Assembly: GCF_900129725.1 (NCBI RefSeq)
Contig: NZ_FQWQ01000001.1
Coordinates: 2,976,001 to 3,040,000, forward strand
DNA length: 64,000 nt
From: Chryseolinea serpens
Lineage (GTDB): Bacteria; Bacteroidota; Bacteroidia; Cytophagales; Cyclobacteriaceae
Reading direction: 5' to 3'
The notes below the pieces were generated by a model that saw only the letters and a program-made list of their open reading frames with translations, ran no database searches and was not told the origin of the DNA. The translations under genes were made by a program, and so were the position numbers. Positions 59,480-64,000 of this stretch are shown piece by piece (position 1 is the first letter of the stretch; the number at the start of each line of letters is the position of its first letter).

Positions 59480-60390
59480 AGTCCTTCTTGAAGTCAATCG
59501 CGAAACGTGCTCTCTTTGGGGATCGTGTCGCAAAAAATTTTCCCCCCATCCGGATCGCCATCGGAAAGATGGAAGAAAAAGTTTTCCTGTCCTGGCACGA
59601 TGATCGACTCGATATCAGCGAACGGCATTGCATCGTTTGCCACGCACCCTTTTGCCTCACGGTTTGGCTTACTGCAGCTGAATCGATTAGAGTCCAAACG
59701 AATATCCTAATGATTTCCGTAGCCACGGGACAAAAAATCCATGCAGAGATTACTGCGTCGGTTATCAAAAAAATAGAAACAGAAAATGGCTTTCTGTTCG
59801 TGGTGAGAGCGGAGAAGGCCTCTTGCTATCAGAAGAATGCATTGTTCCAGTTGTTCATGCGGCGATACTTCAGACATAAAAATACTCCGCAAGAAGACAA
59901 GTTCTATGCGGCCGCGTATTCCTATCCACGGCGCGTTATTGCGGTTTCTTTTCAGGAAGCATCATATTATAATATTTTCCCAATGGATTTTCAGTGTTCC
60001 ATTGCCGGGACCGATCTATACGTGCTAGGCTTACGCACCACGAATGTTACGCTTGATAAAATTATCCAATCAAAACGGGTTGTCATCGGAGACACTGCAA
60101 GAGCAGATTTGGATGTGATCTATGCTTTGGGAAGAAATCACAGCGCCAGTCCTCCCCCGCAGGACAGCCTCGCGTTCGAGGTGCTTAAAAGTGAACGATT
60201 TGGTTTCCCCGTGCCGGTGTTCTCAGCATCTTATAAGGAAATCGATTTAATAGCACATCACAATCTCGGAACGCATACGATGCTTATCGGCCGAATAGCC
60301 AATGCCAAGTTGTTGTGGGCGGCGGAGTCTTATCTTTATCATATTCATTTCCTACAATCCTTTAGGATTCGTCATAACGCCGCGCAGTAG
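59476..60390 (+). CDS. Flavin-reductase-like (split barrel) domain protein
   Basis: A 304-residue protein without an obvious family at its N-terminus. Residues about 148-285 look like a flavin reductase/FMN-binding split barrel: SYPRRVIAVSFQEASYYNIFPMDF, a VTLDKIIQSKRVVIGD strand, and GTHTMLIGRIANAKLL near the end. If so, it may supply electrons (reduced flavin) to the radical SAM enzymes or oxidise or reduce a product; this is inference. It is the last gene of the operon, coupled by ATGA to methyltransferase 2 and followed by a strong terminator. Confidence 0.65.
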   Translation: MKSFLKSIAKRALFGDRVAKNFPPIRIAIGKMEEKVFLSWHDDRLDISERHCIVCHAPFCLTVWLTAAESIRVQTNILMISVATGQKIHAEITASVIKKIETENGFLFVVRAEKASCYQKNALFQLFMRRYFRHKNTPQEDKFYAAAYSYPRRVIAVSFQEASYYNIFPMDFQCSIAGTDLYVLGLRTTNVTLDKIIQSKRVVIGDTARADLDVIYALGRNHSASPPPQDSLAFEVLKSERFGFPVPVFSASYKEIDLIAHHNLGTHTMLIGRIANAKLLWAAESYLYHIHFLQSFRIRHNAAQ

Positions 60391-60432
60391 CACATTAGAG
60401 TAATAGGGCTTGCGTTAGCAACAAAACAGATA

Positions 60433-60460
60433 AGAGGACCGAATAAAAACTCGGTCCTCT
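60433..60460. terminator. Bidirectional terminator between the operon and the repeat protein
   Basis: Arms AGAGGACCGA (60433-60442) and TCGGTCCTCT (60451-60460) are perfect complements with an 8-nt loop. T-rich sequence follows on both strands, and the flanking genes are convergent. Confidence 0.85.
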
Positions 60461-60468
60461 TTCGAAGG

Positions 60469-62586
60469 TCATTTAGTTAGAATCATTCTTTTTGTGTCCA
60501 GAATTTTGCCGTCCAATAAAAGGGCATATATATACATACCTGCTCCTAGTTCGTTAGCTGAAATTCTCACAGTTGCGTCACCCCGCTCCTTTACATTGAT
60601 TGCTTTTAATTCCTTTCCGTCCAGCGCATATATCATTACATCCGCGCGAAGCGTAGATTCCGGCAATTTCATTTTGATCTCTGTGTCGACTGAAAATGGA
60701 TTCGGCACATTTTGAAATAGAACAGCCTCAACCGATACACTATCATTCGCCTTAGAGTCTGTTGTGGCAATTTTATTCAGCAAAATATCCATTTTCTGCT
60801 GTTGGTCTTCTAATTTTTGAGTGAGTTCCTGAACGGCTCTTACCAAAGGCACTACAAAATCAGAGTACCGAATGCTGTAGTGGTCATTGTCATTTTGAGG
60901 CAAATCCACGCCATTAAAGACGACGCCTAACTTTTCTACTGCATCTTGTACTTCTTGGGCGACAAAACCAGTCTGTCTAACTATTTTCTCCTTTTTAGCA
61001 GACTGACCTTGTTCCGGTAATTTTGTAGCGCCGAGAAAACGATTCAGCGACTCGAAATCAATTGAATAGCTGACGGGTCTGAGATGATTAATAAAATCAA
61101 GGCCTGCCACATCCTCCTTGATGTCCTTTTTAAAACGCCCATCCGAAAAAGTAGACCACGAAACCTGCCCGCTTATTTTGACAACGGCAGTATTCCCTAC
61201 TGCAACCGTGTTGTTTGCCGTAGGAATTGCATTATATCCCAAAGCCGTAGTATTGTCAAGTCCAGAGGTAGATGTCGGTCCTGACAAACTGCCAAACGCG
61301 CTATTGGAGGAGCCAATTGTATTGTTATACAATGCATTGTTCCCAACAGCAGTGTTATGAACACCAGCAGAATTGGAAAATAAAGCGGTATAACCCATCG
61401 CTGTATTATAATAACCCAATGCATTCGTGTATAGCGCAGCATGGCCTACAGATGTATTGTGGTAACCTATGTTTGTAAGATATTGAGACGTGTATCCGAC
61501 TGCGGTGTTCCCCTCGCCAGTGGATATAGAGTGAAGCGCCTTAAATCCAATCGCTGTACTCCAACCAATATTCGCTCCTGAATATAACGCTTCAAAGCCT
61601 ACCGCAGTGTTAAAACTTCCACCCGTATTAGAAAATAATGCACTCCCGCCGATGGCGAGATTGTACGATCCCGTGGTATTCGAATAGAGCGCATCTTGAC
61701 CATTTGCTGTGTTGAAATCTCCAATCGTGCTACCATAAAGGCTTCGATAACCCGTTGCGGTATTTCCCGCTCCTACTGTGTTCGAAAATAGTGAATTGAA
61801 TCCATTCGCCGTGTTATTTGAAGCTAGGTTGTTTTGAAGGGAACTAGTTCCAAAAGCAGTGTTGTTGGCTCCTGTCGCGTTAGCATATAAACTTCTGTAT
61901 CCGTTTGCAGTATTCCCTGACGCTGTTGTGTTGGAGTAGAGCGCTTCTTGTCCACTGGCTGTATTAAAAGCGCCAGTTGTGTTAAAATTTAGCGCCTGGT
62001 ATCCGATCGCACTATTGGAAAAGCCAGTCGTATTTGAAAACAGCGATTTAAATCCAATTGCCGTATTGTAGGACCCCAAATTGTTCAATAAAGAATTCGT
62101 TCCCGCGGCCGTATTGGCTGAACCAGAAACGTTGTAGAAAAGCGAAAAACTCCCCAAGGCCGTATTGTTTATTCCAGTTGTATTACTATAGAGTGCCGTA
62201 TATCCAATGCCGCTATTATCTGTCCCTGTCGTATTTTTATACAACGAGTATGCGCCAATTCCTGAGTTGTCAGTTCCGCTGGTATTGAAGTAAAGGGATT
62301 GGTATCCAACTGCAGAATTGAACGACGCCGTGGTGGTGGTAAAAAGAGCTTCCGACCCTATCGCCGTGTTTCGCTCACCCGTTGTTAAAGATCTCCCAGT
62401 CGACTCGCCGAAAAAGGAGTTGTTTGCACTCGTACCTAACGCAGCATTTCCCGTGAAATATCCAAAGAAACTATTGTTCGTTCCCAAAGTACCTGAAGAG
62501 GTCCCGTAGGGTGTTGTGGTTTGGGCCTTCAAGCCCACATAACAAAGTAATAACAGGGCAAGGATTTTAATTTTTTTCATAATCAT
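60469..62586 (-). CDS. T9SS-exported repeat protein with an S74 chaperone domain
   Basis: A 705-residue exported protein (signal MKKIKILALLLLCYVGLKAQ). Residues about 30-440 hold about 24 copies of a 16-18-residue beta-roll unit of the type NTAxGxxALxxNTTGxx, like trimeric adhesin/tail-fibre stalks. An endosialidase-chaperone (peptidase S74) domain begins at about 481 (SDGRFKKDI) and includes TGFVAQEVQDAVEKLG and YSDFVVPLVRAVQEL, followed by a short coiled coil. The C-terminal about 87 residues (from 619) are a type A T9SS sorting domain (VLFQNVPNPFSVDTEI and AGMYIYALLLDGK). Two ATGs 6 nt apart are possible. Base composition is A/T-rich. Probably a surface adhesin exported through the T9SS. 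Confidence 0.85.
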   Translation of the reverse strand: MIMKKIKILALLLLCYVGLKAQTTTPYGTSSGTLGTNNSFFGYFTGNAALGTSANNSFFGESTGRSLTTGERNTAIGSEALFTTTTASFNSAVGYQSLYFNTSGTDNSGIGAYSLYKNTTGTDNSGIGYTALYSNTTGINNTALGSFSLFYNVSGSANTAAGTNSLLNNLGSYNTAIGFKSLFSNTTGFSNSAIGYQALNFNTTGAFNTASGQEALYSNTTASGNTANGYRSLYANATGANNTAFGTSSLQNNLASNNTANGFNSLFSNTVGAGNTATGYRSLYGSTIGDFNTANGQDALYSNTTGSYNLAIGGSALFSNTGGSFNTAVGFEALYSGANIGWSTAIGFKALHSISTGEGNTAVGYTSQYLTNIGYHNTSVGHAALYTNALGYYNTAMGYTALFSNSAGVHNTAVGNNALYNNTIGSSNSAFGSLSGPTSTSGLDNTTALGYNAIPTANNTVAVGNTAVVKISGQVSWSTFSDGRFKKDIKEDVAGLDFINHLRPVSYSIDFESLNRFLGATKLPEQGQSAKKEKIVRQTGFVAQEVQDAVEKLGVVFNGVDLPQNDNDHYSIRYSDFVVPLVRAVQELTQKLEDQQQKMDILLNKIATTDSKANDSVSVEAVLFQNVPNPFSVDTEIKMKLPESTLRADVMIYALDGKELKAINVKERGDATVRISANELGAGMYIYALLLDGKILDTKRMILTK

Positions 62587-62940
62587 ATTGGTTTAGTTAA
62601 ACGATTTCCAAAACGATGTTTCCGAAACTCTCGTGAGCGCTGAGAGGCCTTCGGATTTTCCATAACTAATATACAATCCTTTTCCTGACTGAACGAGATT
62701 CCAAATCTATTTCTATGTTAAGAAATCGCCTTGAAAAAGCAGAAATCATTGAACCAATAGCCCTTACCCTAGAGGTAAATCATTCTACAAATAACATATA
62801 CGCTGTTCGACGTAGATCAAAATAACAAATACTAAATTGTTGCAGGCCATCACCAGTCTCTATTTTGGCCCTGTCTTTCTTCAACAGTTATTTTACACAT
62901 TTTTTCTCTTGTTCGCTCTGGAAGGGATACAGACATTGAG
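62587..62940. other. Intergenic region between the repeat protein and the glycosyltransferase
   Basis: About 350 nt, A/T-rich. No gene, RNA or clear promoter recognised. Confidence 0.4.
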
Positions 62941-64000
62941 TTATTTCCCAACATTTCCCTTAGATATCATTGAATCGATAAACAGACGATAATTTTCAGC
63001 CGCCCAATCGGCGTTATAGGATAGCACATATTGGCGGGCTTCTCTGCCCAGCATATTGTAGCGAAGAGGATCTGCAATTAACTGAAGGGTCCTTTCTGCT
63101 AATCCCTCAGCGTCGCCGGGAGCTGCTACAACGGCCAATCGCTCGCCGACATCAGCCAACATCCCTACAGCCGTGCCACAAACGACCACTCCGCTCGTCA
63201 TGGCCTCTTCCACCACGGCACAACTACCCTCAAAACGGGAAGTATGCAGGAGAATGTGAGCTTTTTGAAAACAGGCAGGTATTTTTTCCTGCGCTATGGC
63301 ACCTTCAAAGTCGACCAAGTTCTCAATGTTCAATGTTTCGAGCAATTGCCGAACACGGGGGATATTGTAGCCATCGCCAATCACCGTCAATCGGCAGGCA
63401 ACGCTTTTCGAAATGATGGAAAACGTCTTGAACATGGTCTCCTGATCCTTGATCGGGCTGAGATAGGCGATGTGAAGGAATTGAACCGGCAACGAAATTT
63501 CTCTTTGATGATAGGGGAATTTCTTGCTGTCTATTCCTAAAATCAGGGTATTGATCTTTCTCGTGGTGGGCAAACTACGCAAAGCAACTTCTTTTTGAAA
63601 ATCGGAAATCGTCACTAGTTCGTCGGTTTGTGCGCACACTCTTCTCGTGATCTCTGCCAGCCAGGGGATGATCAAATTTCCATGTCCAATATCCGGTAGG
63701 GCGGCTGCCTCACAGGCAATGAGTTGAACAACCAGTGGTTTGCGAATAAGTCTTCTTAACAGGAGGGCGTACCATCCTGTTGGGTATACGGAAACGGCGA
63801 ATATGATATCAAAGGGTCGAAACAGATGATCCCATGCGCATCGCAGTGTAAGGCAAAAATATTTTACCCGGCCAGGCAGGCGCCAACGTACCGGTTGTCT
63901 GACTTTTATCGCCGCAGGGATCTGTGTTGTATCAATTGGAACGTAAGAGTAATACACAATATCATACTGGAGTGACAATCTCTTAAACAAGTTTGCAACG
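62941..64000 (-). CDS. Family 4 (GT-B) glycosyltransferase, partial
   Basis: A retaining GT-B glycosyltransferase truncated at its N-terminus by the window edge; the frame is still open at 64000. The C-terminal sugar-nucleotide domain has LHIAYLSPIKDQETMF, VIGDGYNIPRVRQLL and the acidic motif HTSRFEGSCAVVEEAMTSGV (the E-x7-E pattern), then GTAVGMLADVG. The N-terminal domain shows SVYPTGWYALLL and ITRRVCAQTDELVTISDFQKEV. It likely transfers a hexose in surface polysaccharide or lipid glycan synthesis. Its direct link to the radical SAM operon is unproven. Confidence 0.85.
   Translation of the reverse strand, partial: VANLFKRLSLQYDIVYYSYVPIDTTQIPAAIKVRQPVRWRLPGRVKYFCLTLRCAWDHLFRPFDIIFAVSVYPTGWYALLLRRLIRKPLVVQLIACEAAALPDIGHGNLIIPWLAEITRRVCAQTDELVTISDFQKEVALRSLPTTRKINTLILGIDSKKFPYHQREISLPVQFLHIAYLSPIKDQETMFKTFSIISKSVACRLTVIGDGYNIPRVRQLLETLNIENLVDFEGAIAQEKIPACFQKAHILLHTSRFEGSCAVVEEAMTSGVVVCGTAVGMLADVGERLAVVAAPGDAEGLAERTLQLIADPLRYNMLGREARQYVLSYNADWAAENYRLFIDSMISKGNVGK

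Overview
The window reads as chromosomal DNA of a Bacteroidota bacterium, most likely order Cytophagales. The evidence is a full SprA/Sov translocon gene in its conserved ruvA-sprA-gcvH setting, a protein with a type IX secretion (T9SS) C-terminal signal, a GWxTD-domain protein, a malic enzyme fused to a phosphotransacetylase-like domain, few Shine-Dalgarno sites, and repeated Bacteroidota -7 promoter elements (TAnnTTTG) a short distance before starts. Most of the window is moderately GC-rich. The stretches around 52.6-54.0 kb and 60.4-64.0 kb look clearly more A/T-rich. No rRNA, tRNA, CRISPR array, insertion sequence or prophage was seen.

Region 1 (0-20 kb) is core: an MltD-like lytic transglycosylase facing an orphan histidine kinase, maeB, ruvA-sprA (T9SS outer-membrane channel), gcvH-lipA (lipoylation), a small unknown gene, a beta-CASP metallo-hydrolase, an acylphosphatase, and a deoC-aldehyde dehydrogenase pair overlapping by ATGA.

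Region 2 (20-34.6 kb) holds a thermonuclease-like protein, a 1158-residue TPR protein with an exact 238-residue higher-order repeat, an ECF sigma/anti-sigma pair, a methyltransferase beside tandem palindromic repeats, a GWxTD protein, rsmI, a suhB-like phosphatase, an M16 peptidase and a lipoprotein.

Region 3 (34.8-52.6 kb) holds lysC, anmK divergent from coaX, then an envelope run: beta-barrel protein, a 42-residue mini-ORF, lptC, a 54-residue membrane mini-ORF, a CNNM/CorC transporter and a ppiD-like foldase. DUF493, pterin dehydratase and rlmB follow, then a MuiA/DUF4139 protein with a SusC-like insertion, an OmpA/PD40 protein, D-lactate dehydrogenase and acs.

Region 4 (52.9-64 kb) is accessory: a methyltransferase, then a tight six-gene operon (nucleotidyltransferase, B12-type radical SAM, methyltransferase, second radical SAM, second methyltransferase, flavin-reductase-like protein) ending at a strong terminator. 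After it come a T9SS-exported repeat protein with an S74 chaperone domain and a glycosyltransferase cut by the window edge. The six-gene operon is the best candidate for an undescribed pathway; its product cannot be read from the sequence.
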